A stretch of DNA of 64,000 bases from CAYMZZ01 sp964395095 (GTDB lineage Bacteria; Bacteroidota; Bacteroidia; Chitinophagales; Chitinophagaceae). This document shows positions 17,029 through 25,605 of this stretch, one piece after another. The translations under genes were made by a program, and so were the position numbers. Numbering within the stretch: position 1 is the stretch's first letter; the number at the start of each line of letters is the position of its first letter. Under the pieces are notes generated by a model, which saw only the letters and a program-made list of their open reading frames with translations, was not told where the DNA came from and made no database searches. Location: contig CAYMZZ010000011.1 in the NCBI GenBank assembly GCA_964395095.1, forward strand, positions 124,001 through 188,000, read 5' to 3'.

Positions 17029-19452
17029 ATGGCAAATGAAAACAACCACTCTGTTTACTTGCCCTTGGAAGGGATAGAAAGTGAACATTGTGCCTTGATA
17101 ATTGATAAAGGATTAAGTAAAGTAAATGGCATTACGTCACATAAAATTGAACTGAATAATAACAGGGCTGTTATTAGTACGACTGATGAAATAGATGTTG
17201 TACCGAAAGCTGTTAAAGCGATAAGGGACTTAGGTTATGATGTAAATACAGTAAAAAAATCTTTTCCTGTTCTTAACATGACTTGTGCATCCTGTGCAAG
17301 CAGTTCTCAAAGTATATTAGAAAATCAACCTGGTGTGGTAAGCGTTGCTGTAAATTATGCCAATGGTGCTGCACAGGTAGAATACATTCCTACCATTACT
17401 AACCCGCAAAAGCTTAAGAGTGCTTTACAGTCTGTTGGCTATGATTTAATGATAGATGAAAGCGAAGAAGCCAAAGACGCTTTGGAGGATCTGCACAAAA
17501 AGAAGTTTCAAATTTTAAAGAATAAAACAATTGGTGCCGTTCTGTTATCCATTCCCACCGTTATTATAGGTATGTTCTTTATGAATATGCCGTATGCTAA
17601 CTACATAATGTGGGCATTGGCTACTCCGGTAGTTATTATCTTCGGTAAGCAGTTCTTTGTGAATGCATGGAAGCAAGCCAAACACCGTTCAGCCAACATG
17701 GATACGCTGGTAGCATTAAGCACTGGTGTTGCCTACATGTTTAGTATGTTCAATACGCTGTTTCCATCTTATTGGCATAGCAAAGGGTTACATGCCCATG
17801 TGTATTTTGAAGCGGCGGCGGTGGTAATCGCTTTCATATTATTGGGTAAATTATTGGAAGAAAAAGCTAAAGGAAATACGTCATCAGCTATAAAGAAATT
17901 GATGGGCTTGCAGCCAAAAACAGTCACCGTTGTGCATGAAGGTGGTCACCAAATGGAAATACCAATTTCGAGTGTACAGGTAGGCAATATCCTGCTGGTT
18001 AAGCCGGGTGAAAAGATTGCTGTTGATGGCACTGTAAGTACAGGTATTTCTTTTGTTGATGAAAGCATGATTAGCGGTGAACCAATACCCGTTGAAAAGA
18101 AACCCGGAGAAAATGTTTTTGCTGGAACAATAAACCAAAAAGGCAGCTTCCAGTTCACCGCAGACAAAGTAGGTGGTGATACAGTATTGGCGCATATAAT
18201 TAAGATGGTGCAGGAAGCACAAGGCAGTAAAGCGCCTGTTCAAAAGTTGGTAGATAAGATTGCCGGTATATTTGTCCCTATCGTTATTGGTATAGCTATT
18301 CTTAGTCTTATTGCCTGGTTGGCATTGGGTGGTGAGAATGGACTTACGCAAGGTTTATTGGCAATGGTTACGGTATTAGTTATTGCCTGTCCTTGTGCAT
18401 TAGGCCTGGCTACGCCAACCGCTATCATGGTAGGTGTTGGTAAAGGTGCTGAAAGCGGTATCCTCATTAAAGATGCTGAAAGCCTTGAACTGGCTAAAAA
18501 AGTGAATGCTATTGTTCTTGATAAAACCGGTACAATAACAGAAGGCAAGCCGGTTGTTACAGATATACTTTGGCTAAATAACGATATAAGCAGTTTACCG
18601 GTTTTAGCTTCTATTGAAAAAGGTTCAGAGCATCCCTTAGCTGAGGCAGTGGTAAAGCACTTGGGTGAAATAAATTATTTGCCTATAAACAACTTTGAAA
18701 GCATTACCGGTTTTGGTGCCAAAGCACAGTTTAACAATCAGAACTTTTATGTAGGTAATGCTTCGTTAATGAAATATAACAATATATCCATTGGCCATGA
18801 ATTAGATGAAGCTGCCAAAAAATGGTTAGCCGCCGCAAAAACAGTTATATACTTTGCTAACGCTAAGGAAGCTCTCGCTGTTATCGCCATTGCTGATAAA
18901 GTAAAAGGCACCTCTGTTGAAGCCGTAAAACAATTGCAGCGCTTAGGCATAGAAGTGTATATGCTCACCGGCGATAATCAAAGTACGGCAAAAGCCATTG
19001 CCGAACAGGTTGGTATTATAAATTTCAAATCCGAGGTGTTGCCAGCAAATAAAGCAGCATTTGTAAAAGAGTTGCAGCAACAAGACAAAATTGTAGCGAT
19101 GGTAGGTGATGGCATTAATGACAGCAATGCCTTAGCGCAGGCAGATGTTAGCATAGCAATGGGAAAAGGCAGTGATATTGCGATGGATGTTGCTAAAATG
19201 ACCATCATTTCATCCGACCTTTCTAAAATTCCGCAGGCTATTAAGTTGTCAAAATATACGGTAGCGGCAATCAGACAAAACCTGTTTTGGGCGTTTATTT
19301 ACAATATCATAGGCATTCCCATCGCTGCCGGTATTTTATATCCAATAAATGGTTTTTTACTCAATCCAATGATAGCAGGTGCGGCGATGGCATTAAGTTC
19401 AGTGAGTGTAGTAAGTAACAGCTTACGTTTAAAATTAAAATCAATTTATTAA
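17029..19452 (+). CDS. copA: Copper-translocating P1B-1 ATPase CopA
   Basis: An 807-aa Cu(I)-type P-ATPase. A first N-terminal HMA domain is degenerate: GIESEHCAL has one Cys instead of CxxC. A second is intact, NMTCASC (Cys86, Cys89). The membrane ion site is the CPC motif at residues 454-456 (VIACPCALGLATP), the phosphorylated Asp498 lies in DKTGTITEG, the nucleotide domain has SEHPLAEAV, and the hinge is MVGDGINDSNAL. These are the marks of cytoplasmic Cu(I)/Ag(I) exporters. It lies between the HMA-AraC regulator and a broken HMA chaperone gene, a typical copZ-copA arrangement. Confidence 0.95.
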   Translation: MANENNHSVYLPLEGIESEHCALIIDKGLSKVNGITSHKIELNNNRAVISTTDEIDVVPKAVKAIRDLGYDVNTVKKSFPVLNMTCASCASSSQSILENQPGVVSVAVNYANGAAQVEYIPTITNPQKLKSALQSVGYDLMIDESEEAKDALEDLHKKKFQILKNKTIGAVLLSIPTVIIGMFFMNMPYANYIMWALATPVVIIFGKQFFVNAWKQAKHRSANMDTLVALSTGVAYMFSMFNTLFPSYWHSKGLHAHVYFEAAAVVIAFILLGKLLEEKAKGNTSSAIKKLMGLQPKTVTVVHEGGHQMEIPISSVQVGNILLVKPGEKIAVDGTVSTGISFVDESMISGEPIPVEKKPGENVFAGTINQKGSFQFTADKVGGDTVLAHIIKMVQEAQGSKAPVQKLVDKIAGIFVPIVIGIAILSLIAWLALGGENGLTQGLLAMVTVLVIACPCALGLATPTAIMVGVGKGAESGILIKDAESLELAKKVNAIVLDKTGTITEGKPVVTDILWLNNDISSLPVLASIEKGSEHPLAEAVVKHLGEINYLPINNFESITGFGAKAQFNNQNFYVGNASLMKYNNISIGHELDEAAKKWLAAAKTVIYFANAKEALAVIAIADKVKGTSVEAVKQLQRLGIEVYMLTGDNQSTAKAIAEQVGIINFKSEVLPANKAAFVKELQQQDKIVAMVGDGINDSNALAQADVSIAMGKGSDIAMDVAKMTIISSDLSKIPQAIKLSKYTVAAIRQNLFWAFIYNIIGIPIAAGILYPINGFLLNPMIAGAAMALSSVSVVSNSLRLKLKSIY

Positions 19453-19751
19453 TTAATAATAAAATAGAATAAAATGGAAACTCTAAAATTAAAAACAAAC
19501 ATCAATTGCAGCGGATGTGTTGCTAAGGTTACTCCTTCGCTAAATCAAACCATAGGTGAAAACAACTGGCAGATAGATACTCAAAATCCAAACAAGATAT
19601 TGACGATAACAGGTGAGGAGGTAAGTGGTCGCTTTTTTTGACAGGTTGTAAATATAGTTAGTCGTTTTGAATTTTGCATTGGTGAATTGAAACGGAAGCG
19701 AGCTCTGCTGAGGAGCAACTCGCCAGGGATAAATTCATCCGACAGAATGAG

Positions 19752-19775
19752 GCAGGACTGCGGTCCTGCTTTTTT
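19752..19775 (+). terminator. Outward-facing hairpin inside the IS left end
   Basis: GCAGGAC, loop TGCG, GTCCTGC, then a T-run: a good intrinsic terminator for transcription entering the IS from copA/copZ. It would shield the transposase genes from antisense read-through. Confidence 0.6.
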
Positions 19776-19803
19776 AAATTCTGGAGCTGATGCCTTCAAA
19801 AAC

Positions 19804-20619
19804 CTATGCTGCATAAGAGGCGGGTGTTTGAAAGTTAAGTGATTGATGGGGGCGGATGTTGTTGTAATCCACTTTCCACTGCTGAATGATTTGTTCGGCG
19901 TGTTCGATGGAAATAAACAGGTTGGCGTCGAGAACATCTTCGCGGAAGGTTCGGTTAAAACGCTCCACAATGGCATTCTGTTGTGGTTTCCCTTTTTGAA
20001 TGGGACTCCACGCAATCTTTCGATTGTTGAGCCATTTTTGAAAATGCTTGGAGCGGAATTCCGGCCCGTTGTCTGTTCGGATCCGCTGGGGGGCTCCGTA
20101 GCTTTCGATCAACTCATCCAGACAGCGGGTGACAGCTCTTGCGGGCAGACTCTGGCCCACTTTTATACCCAGGCAAAAACGGTTGTAGTGGTCTACGACA
20201 TTGAGGGTACGAATCTTTTTTCCATTTACCAGTGCATCCGACATGAAGTCCATTGCCCATTCTTCATTAGCAGAAAGGCAGAGCGGTAGCGGATTTTTGG
20301 GATGGTCTTTCAGGCGACGCCTCAGTCGTTTACTCAACGCAAATCCCTCCCTTTCGTACACACGACGGATTTTAAAGGTACCCATCTCAGGGTGTTTCTT
20401 TTGCACCAGCCGAATCACTTTCACTCTTCCCTTACGGCTGGTGCCTACCACTTCCTGGATAGCCTTCTTCACCACCGCGTCTTTGGCTGGCATTTTGGGA
20501 GAGTAATATTTTTTCTTCCTGGAGCAGCCGCTCAAACGGCACACCCGGGCATGTGTGGCTTTAGGAAACGTCCGTAATACGTGCGCAACACACTGCTCCG
20601 ATTGCTCGGGTGTTACCAC
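19804..20619 (-). CDS. IS3-family transposase OrfB (DDE catalytic part)
   Basis: A 271-aa rve integrase-core transposase starting at a GTG at 20619. The DDE triad is visible: Asp in WAMDFMSDAL, Asp in RTDNGPEF, and Glu in NAIVERFNRTFRED. An HTH_21-type region precedes it. It overlaps orfA by seven bases and has no good start of its own, so it is most likely made as an OrfAB fusion through -1 frameshifting at the A-run near 20620. Confidence 0.92.
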   Translation of the reverse strand: MVTPEQSEQCVAHVLRTFPKATHARVCRLSGCSRKKKYYSPKMPAKDAVVKKAIQEVVGTSRKGRVKVIRLVQKKHPEMGTFKIRRVYEREGFALSKRLRRRLKDHPKNPLPLCLSANEEWAMDFMSDALVNGKKIRTLNVVDHYNRFCLGIKVGQSLPARAVTRCLDELIESYGAPQRIRTDNGPEFRSKHFQKWLNNRKIAWSPIQKGKPQQNAIVERFNRTFREDVLDANLFISIEHAEQIIQQWKVDYNNIRPHQSLNFQTPASYAA

Positions 20620-20879
20620 TTTTTTCCGTTAATCTCTTTTAGGATTTGATTATCGAGCGACAAATCTGCTACCAGCCGACGGAGGCGAAGATTTTCTGCT
20701 TCCAGCTCTTTGAGCCGTTTAAGTTCATCCACACTCAGACCACCATACTTGCTTTTCCAATTATGAAAGGTCGCCTCACTAATACCGTGCTTGCGGCAGA
20801 TCTCCGAGACCTTCAGGCCGCTGCCCTGTTCGTTTAAAATCCCGATAATCTGTGCTTCGGTAAATCTTGACTTTTTCAT
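20613..20879 (-). CDS. IS3-family transposase OrfA
   Basis: An 88-aa protein with the HTH_8-type DNA-binding domain (MKKSRFTEAQIIGILNEQ, VSEICRKHGISEATFHNWK) and a C-terminal leucine-rich helix (LKELEAENLRLRRLVADLSL) used for multimerisation. It resembles the IS407/IS150-type OrfA. It binds the IS ends and provides the N-terminus of the OrfAB transposase. Confidence 0.92.
   Translation of the reverse strand: MKKSRFTEAQIIGILNEQGSGLKVSEICRKHGISEATFHNWKSKYGGLSVDELKRLKELEAENLRLRRLVADLSLDNQILKEINGKKW
20619..20627 (-). promoter_or_regulatory. Programmed -1 frameshift site A_AAA_AAG
   Basis: On the minus strand the zero-frame codons GGA AAA AAG contain the classical slippery heptamer A AAA AAG, located just before the orfA stop and in the 7-base overlap with orfB. 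This is the usual place for OrfAB production in IS3 elements. Confidence 0.7.
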
Positions 20880-21028
20880 CGTTTTTCAGGTTTAAAGTTA
20901 AAAAAATCTATTTTTAACTTGTCCCAAAAAAGCGGCCTAGTACCAGGAAGTCAATAAGAATGAAGTGATTAGAGCTGTTCAAAAGGCTGGTTTTAAGGCC
21001 GAAGAGGTAGCTTAAACCTAGAATTTTG

Positions 21029-21062
21029 GCCGGGTCAGAATGCTGATCCGGCTCATTTTTTT
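21029..21062 (+). terminator. Terminator after the broken HMA gene
   Basis: Stem GCCGGGTCAG (21029-21038), loop AATG, CTGATCCGGC (21043-21052, one G-T pair), then a seven-T run. It ends the former copA-copZ operon. Confidence 0.85.
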
Positions 21063-21124
21063 GCCATTTTAAAAGGTTAACTTTGTTTCAATATGTTCCA
21101 TAAAAGTAGGGAAATGCATCGGGA

Positions 21125-21280
21125 GTGAAAAAGACCTTTGTAACCTATTAGCAATTCTATATCTCTCGGCCTCCACCAGGAGTCACAATTCACATGCACT
21201 ACTGTATGGGTAAAATGGCTGCCTGGGGATTATGGTGTACTCAGGATAAGGATGACTGCTCTGCCTGCAATATGGATTAA
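21125..21280 (+). pseudogene. Decayed HYC_CC_PP gene copy
   Basis: From the GTG at 21125 the frame reads VKKTFVTY, an in-frame TAG (21149-21151), then a stretch ending TGVTIHMHYCMGK-like (GVTIHMHYCMGKMAAWGLW) and CSACNMD before TAA. This matches the first ~50 residues of the intact HYC_CC_PP protein encoded at 21368. The CC and PP parts are missing. The upstream DNA (around CAATATGTTCCA) resembles that before the other decayed copy at 37126. Confidence 0.75.
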
Positions 21281-21310
21281 GTAATTATAGCACCAAAACT
21301 TTATAACTCT

Positions 21311-21327
21311 TTTCCAAAATTGTGTAA
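21311..21327 (+). promoter_or_regulatory. Shared motif TTTCCAAAATTGTGTAA before HYC_CC_PP/Cus genes
   Basis: Matches the 17-bp motif before copA in 16 of 17 positions. It lies upstream of a TAnnTTTG element (TACCTTTG, 21350-21357) and the GTG start at 21368, a location fitting an activator site. Confidence 0.5.
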
Positions 21328-21367
21328 ATAGATTTTGTTAGTTTAATTATACCTTTGCACCTAAGCC

Positions 21368-21766
21368 GTGAAAAAGTTTTTAGCCACCATATTAGCCATC
21401 CTGTACTTAGCCACTACTACCGGTGCTACTGTACACCTGCATTATTGCATGGGCAAACTGGTTGAACAAAACCTCTGGCACAATCAGAAAGAGAAATGCG
21501 GCAAATGCGGCATGGATAAATCTGAAACCAATGATAATGGTTGCTGTAAAGACGAACACAAACAGCTTAAACTGGATGTTGATCACAAAATAGCGGTTTC
21601 CACTTTTGACCATCTGCAATTGGTTGCTATAGCCGAACCGGTTTCGTTCATCGAAATTCCTACAATCGCTTTTTCTTCTATCACCGAAGAAAATCCTAAC
21701 AGCAATGCGCCACCGCGAAGTTGTGGTGTTGCCATCTACAAACGCAACGGCGTTTTCCGTATTTAA
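21368..21766 (+). CDS. HYC_CC_PP family exported protein
   Basis: A 132-aa protein starting at GTG 21368, 11 bp after a TACCTTTG promoter element. It has a signal peptide (MKKFLATILAILYLATTTGA), then the three signatures of the HYC_CC_PP family: HYC (25-27, in LHYCMGK), CC (59-60, in NGCCKDE, after a CGKCGMD pair) and PP (115-116, APPRSC). Members sit in front of Cus/HMA genes in Bacteroidota and are presumably periplasmic soft-metal-binding proteins, but the function is not established. The first gene of the Cus operon 21368-30542. Confidence 0.85.
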   Translation: MKKFLATILAILYLATTTGATVHLHYCMGKLVEQNLWHNQKEKCGKCGMDKSETNDNGCCKDEHKQLKLDVDHKIAVSTFDHLQLVAIAEPVSFIEIPTIAFSSITEENPNSNAPPRSCGVAIYKRNGVFRI

Positions 21767-21863
21767 AGTTTATCCCTCTTTTTGAGCCGGACAGCATTCT
21801 GTCGGGCTAAAGGCATTTCTATTTGCCATCATCTTTCATTTATTATAATAAAAAATACATTTT

Positions 21864-22241
21864 ATGAATTCTCTCAGGTTCATGCTCATTGCAGTATTTG
21901 CAATAGTTACATCTCCTTTGTTTGCTCAACAATCAGCACCAGCTAACACCGACACGATAAAAGTAAACGGTGAGTGTGGTATGTGTAAAAACCGAATTCA
22001 AAAAGCCTTAAAACTTGAAGGAATTGCATCCGCCAACTGGAATACCGAAGCCAAACTTCTTACGGTTACTTATAATTCTGCCATTATCACCAACGAAACC
22101 ATTCAAAAGAAAGTAGCTGCTGTAGGGCACGACACAGGAAAGTACCGGGCTGAAGATACCGTATATAACAAGCTGCCTGAATGCTGCAAATACGAAAGGA
22201 AAAAAGTTGAAGCAAAACAGGACCATTCACAGCACCACTAA
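21864..22241 (+). CDS. Periplasmic HMA-domain metal-binding protein
   Basis: A 125-aa protein: signal peptide (residues 1-21, ending LFAQQ), HMA domain with the metal motif GECGMCKNRIQKAL (~residues 36-49), a Cys-Cys (PECCKYE) and a His-rich tail (DHSQHH). It is likely a periplasmic Cu/Ag chaperone handing metal to the CusA/CusB complex encoded directly downstream (15 bp). Confidence 0.88.
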   Translation: MNSLRFMLIAVFAIVTSPLFAQQSAPANTDTIKVNGECGMCKNRIQKALKLEGIASANWNTEAKLLTVTYNSAIITNETIQKKVAAVGHDTGKYRAEDTVYNKLPECCKYERKKVEAKQDHSQHH

Positions 22242-22256
22242 TAATAAATAAGATTT

Positions 22257-23552
22257 ATGGTACATCGTATTATAGAATGGTCGCTGCGTAACCGTTTCAT
22301 CGTGCTTGCGCTTGTAGCAGGCTTATTTGTATGGGGCTCTTTTGCCGTAAAAAACAATCCCATTGATGCCATCCCCGACCTTTCAGAAAATCAGGTTATT
22401 GTATTTACCGAATGGATGGGGCGTGGTCCACAACTGATAGAAGACCAGGTGACTTATCCGTTGGTAACGAACCTGCAGGGACTTCCCAAGATAAAATATG
22501 TAAGAGGCACTTCCATGTTCGGGATGAGTTTTATCTATGTGATTTTTGAAGATGATGTGGACGTTTACTGGGCAAGACAAAGAGTGCTGGAAAGATTGAG
22601 CACCATTTCGCGAAACCTACCGCAAGGCGTTAGTCCGCAGTTAGGTCCCGATGGGACAGGCGTGGGACATATTTTATGGTACAGCCTCGATGCGCCGGGC
22701 ATGGACCTGGGTGAACAAAGAGCATTACAGGACTGGTACATAAAGTTTGGTTTGCAAAATGTAAAAGGCGTTAGTGAAATTGCATCTTTCGGTGGATTTC
22801 AAAAGCAATACCAAATAACGCTTGATCCTAATAAGCTTTTATACTACAAGCTCTCTGTTAGCGATGTCATCAGTGCCGTACGTGCCAACAATAACGAAAG
22901 TGGCGGACGCAAATTTGAGCTGAGTGACATAGGTTATGTTATAAAAACTTCCGGCTATTTAAAGTCCATTGAACAAATACAAAACATACCGTTAAAAACA
23001 GCCAATGGTATTGCGGTAAAAGTTGCCGACGTAGCAGCGGTGCAAATGACCGGAGAAACAAGGCTCGGCATTTTTGACCAGGATGGTGAAGGCGAAAGAG
23101 TGGGCGGCATTGTAGTGATGCGCTACGGGGAAAACGCCGATGCAGTAATTGAAAATGTAAAAGAAAAAATGCTGGAAGTGGCAAAAGGCTTTCCCGAAGG
23201 CGTAAAGTTTGATATCGTGTACGACCGTGGCGAACTTATTAAGCAGACAATTTCCTCTATAAAAACGACATTGATAGAAGAAATGATAGTAGTATCGCTC
23301 ATCGTTATTGTATTCCTTTTTCATTGGCGAAGTGCCTTTAGCATCATTATCCAAATTCCCATCACCATTGCCATCAGTTTCATCTTGCTGAATGCCTTTG
23401 GCATTTCCTCGAACATCATGTCTCTCACCGGTATAGCACTGGCTATTGGTGTTATTGTGGACAATGGTATTATCATGAGCGAAAACGCTTACAAGCACCT
23501 GGCAGAACGTTATGCGCTATGGCAGGATGAACAAAAAAATAAAACAATATGA
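22257..23552 (+). CDS. CusA/CzcA-type RND efflux pump, N-terminal half
   Basis: A 431-aa protein corresponding to the first ~430 residues of a ~1040-aa heavy-metal RND pump. It has TM1 (FIVLALVAGLFVWGSFAV), the hallmark NPIDAIPDLSENQVIVFTEW, the first porter and docking subdomains, then TM2-TM4 ending at the proton-relay helix GVIVDNGIIMSENAYKHL. The stop comes in the cytoplasmic segment between TM4 and TM5. The next ORF begins with exactly the missing continuation and overlaps by four bases (ATGA). Because cluster 48742-51970 is split at the same place, this is a real two-subunit arrangement and not a sequencing error. Confidence 0.92.
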   Translation: MVHRIIEWSLRNRFIVLALVAGLFVWGSFAVKNNPIDAIPDLSENQVIVFTEWMGRGPQLIEDQVTYPLVTNLQGLPKIKYVRGTSMFGMSFIYVIFEDDVDVYWARQRVLERLSTISRNLPQGVSPQLGPDGTGVGHILWYSLDAPGMDLGEQRALQDWYIKFGLQNVKGVSEIASFGGFQKQYQITLDPNKLLYYKLSVSDVISAVRANNNESGGRKFELSDIGYVIKTSGYLKSIEQIQNIPLKTANGIAVKVADVAAVQMTGETRLGIFDQDGEGERVGGIVVMRYGENADAVIENVKEKMLEVAKGFPEGVKFDIVYDRGELIKQTISSIKTTLIEEMIVVSLIVIVFLFHWRSAFSIIIQIPITIAISFILLNAFGISSNIMSLTGIALAIGVIVDNGIIMSENAYKHLAERYALWQDEQKNKTI

Positions 23553-25483
23553 ACTGGTTCCGGAAAAATAAAAAACCAAAAGAGAAATGGATAACCGAAG
23601 AAGAACGGTTGTCCATTATTGAAAAATCAAGTAAGCAGGTGTCACGGGGTGTGTTCTTTGCAACGGTCATCATCATTACCTCGTTTTTACCCGTTTTCAT
23701 GCTTACGGGGCAAGAGGGGAAATACTTTCACCCCGTGGCATATACCAAAACGTTTATCATGATTGTTGATGCGCTTTTGGTGTTGACATTAGCGCCTGTG
23801 CTTATCTCTTTCTTCATGAAAGGAAAGTTTAGGCCTGATAATGCTAATCCGGTGAACCGTTTTTTGGAAAAAGTATATGAACCTATTATTCGATGGGTTA
23901 TGAAATGGCGCAAAACAACACTCGCCATCAACATATTGGCCTTGCTCATTTCTATTCCCTTATTAAGAAGCCTGGGCACAGAGTTTATGCCGCCGCTGGA
24001 TGAGCAAAGCATCCTTTTTATGCCGGTTACTCTTCCCGACATTTCGAATGCTGAAGCAAAAAGAATATTGCAGGTGCAGGATAAGATCATAAAATCTGTT
24101 CCTGAAGTTGACAAGGTTTTAGGAAAAGCCGGAAGGGCAAGCACCGCTACAGATAATTCACCCATCAGCATGATTGAAACCATTATTATGTTAAAGCCAC
24201 ACGATCAGTGGCGGGAAGGAATTACTAAAGCAGACATTATAAAAGAACTGGATGGAAAGTTGCAAATTCCAGGTGTGGTCAATGGATGGACACAACCCAT
24301 TATCAATCGCATCAACATGCTGTCAACAGGCATCAGAACCGATGTAGGTATAAAGGTGTATGGGCAAAGCCTCGATACACTGGCGGCTGTTTCAGAACGA
24401 GTGAAAATGGCACTGGAAGGAACCGCAGGCATCACCGATTTATATGTGGAACCCATCACCGGAGGCAAATATCTTTCAATTGATGTGCGTCGTGAAGATC
24501 TCGGCCGTTATGGCTTGAATGTGGATGATGTAAACCAAACGGTTGAAACAGCATTGGGTGGTGCACCCATCGGGCAAACCGTTGAAGGTCGTCAGCGTTT
24601 TTCCATCAATGTTCGCCTGGCGCAGGAGTATAGAAACAGCGTCGAGCAAATAAAAAGAATACCGCTTCAATCTACCGGGTTTGGCGAGGTGCCATTGAGT
24701 GCCGTTGCCGATATAAAATTTGAAGACGGTCCACCCATGATTAACTCTGAAAACGCATTGCTGCGGGGAGCCGTATTGTTCAATGTGCGTGACCGGGATT
24801 TAGGTAGCACCGTAGAAGAAGCCATGGAAAAACTCAACAAGCATAACGACATTTTACCTACCGGTTATTTTATTGAGTGGAGCGGTCAATACGAAAATTT
24901 AATCAGGGGGAAGCAAACTTTGATGTGGATTGCACCTATTGTACTGGTAATTATTTTCTTCTCCCTTTACTTCGCTTTTCATTCGGTACGCGAAGCATTC
25001 TTAAGTCTGATCACTGTTCCCTTTGCGTTGATTGGTGGCGCTTATATTATTTATTTCTGGGGGGTAAATCTATCGGTAGCTGTTGCCGTTGGCTTCATTG
25101 CGCTGTTTGGTATAGCAGTAGAAACGGGTATTGTAATGGTGATCTACCTTAATGATGCCATGCAGCAGCTAATCAAACTAAAAGGCAATTCAAGCGAAAC
25201 TATTACAAAAGCCGATTTAAGAGAGTATGTAATACATGGTGCTGCAAAGCGCTTGCGCCCAAAGATCATGACGGTATGTGTATCATTGTTTGGTCTGGTG
25301 CCAGTTTTGTGGTCAACAGGTGTTGGAACGGATGTAATGAAACCGGTTGTGCTTCCTATGATCGGCGGGGTATTCACTTCGGCTGTGCATATTTTGCTGG
25401 TAACACCGCTCATCTTTTTAATGAGCAAAGAATATGAATTACGCAAATACGGTAAACTCGAAATACACGATGTTAAACATTAA
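23549..25483 (+). CDS. CusA/CzcA-type RND efflux pump, C-terminal half
   Basis: A 644-aa continuation of the pump. A short charged start (MNWFRKNKKPKEKWITEEER) is followed by the amphipathic linker LSIIEKSSKQVSRGVFF, TM5-6 (SFLPVFMLTGQEG), the second porter region with EFMPPLDEQSILFMP, the second docking loop, TM7-12, and the end KYGKLEIHDVKH. Met257 (INMLSTGI) equals the first Met of the E. coli CusA methionine triad. The other two triad positions look like Leu and Gly, so copper specificity is not assured. It is translationally coupled to the N-half by ATGA. Confidence 0.92.
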   Translation: MNWFRKNKKPKEKWITEEERLSIIEKSSKQVSRGVFFATVIIITSFLPVFMLTGQEGKYFHPVAYTKTFIMIVDALLVLTLAPVLISFFMKGKFRPDNANPVNRFLEKVYEPIIRWVMKWRKTTLAINILALLISIPLLRSLGTEFMPPLDEQSILFMPVTLPDISNAEAKRILQVQDKIIKSVPEVDKVLGKAGRASTATDNSPISMIETIIMLKPHDQWREGITKADIIKELDGKLQIPGVVNGWTQPIINRINMLSTGIRTDVGIKVYGQSLDTLAAVSERVKMALEGTAGITDLYVEPITGGKYLSIDVRREDLGRYGLNVDDVNQTVETALGGAPIGQTVEGRQRFSINVRLAQEYRNSVEQIKRIPLQSTGFGEVPLSAVADIKFEDGPPMINSENALLRGAVLFNVRDRDLGSTVEEAMEKLNKHNDILPTGYFIEWSGQYENLIRGKQTLMWIAPIVLVIIFFSLYFAFHSVREAFLSLITVPFALIGGAYIIYFWGVNLSVAVAVGFIALFGIAVETGIVMVIYLNDAMQQLIKLKGNSSETITKADLREYVIHGAAKRLRPKIMTVCVSLFGLVPVLWSTGVGTDVMKPVVLPMIGGVFTSAVHILLVTPLIFLMSKEYELRKYGKLEIHDVKH

Positions 25484-25605
25484 GGAAATATCGGGGCTGT
25501 CAGCATTAAGTTCTTTTGGCAAAAGTGGTCCCGGCTATCCGCTTCTATCCCGCAGCTTTTCAGCCGTATCGCCCTTGTTCAACACAAAAACTACGAAACA
25601 TCAAT

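Larger units (their letters stand above)
19624..20939 (-). mobile_element. IS3-family insertion sequence
   Basis: An element of ~1.3 kb carrying orfA and orfB of an IS3-family transposase on the minus strand. The ends form imperfect inverted repeats: left TGGTCGCTTTTTTTGACAGG and, read from the right on the other strand, AGGCCGCTTTTTTGGGACAA. Exact termini are uncertain by 1-2 bases. A possible 3-bp target duplication is GTA at 19621-19623 and 20940-20942. Its internal base composition differs (more G+C) from the flanking HMA gene. Both transposase frames look intact, so it may still be active. Confidence 0.88.
19474..21015 (+). pseudogene. CopZ-like HMA metallochaperone disrupted by an IS3 element
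   Basis: The 5' part starts at ATG 19474, 21 bp after copA, and reads METLKLKTNINCSGCVAKV, with the CxxC of an HMA protein, up to TGEEV at ~19623. The IS then intervenes. The 3' part resumes at 20941 with YQEVNKNEVIRAVQKAGFKA and ends at TAA 21013-21015. Together they would make a normal ~75-aa copper chaperone delivering Cu(I) to CopA. The two parts are not in the same frame if a simple GTA duplication is removed, so junction bases have changed or the gene was already damaged. A terminator follows at 21029. Confidence 0.85.

Noticed and set aside
17884..18548. Minus-strand ORFs inside copA
   Set aside because: Shadows of the ATPase frame without recognisable protein features.
25516..25605. 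Longer N-terminus for the TolC gene
   Set aside because: The extra 30 residues lie before a perfect signal peptide beginning at 25606, so the later start is right.
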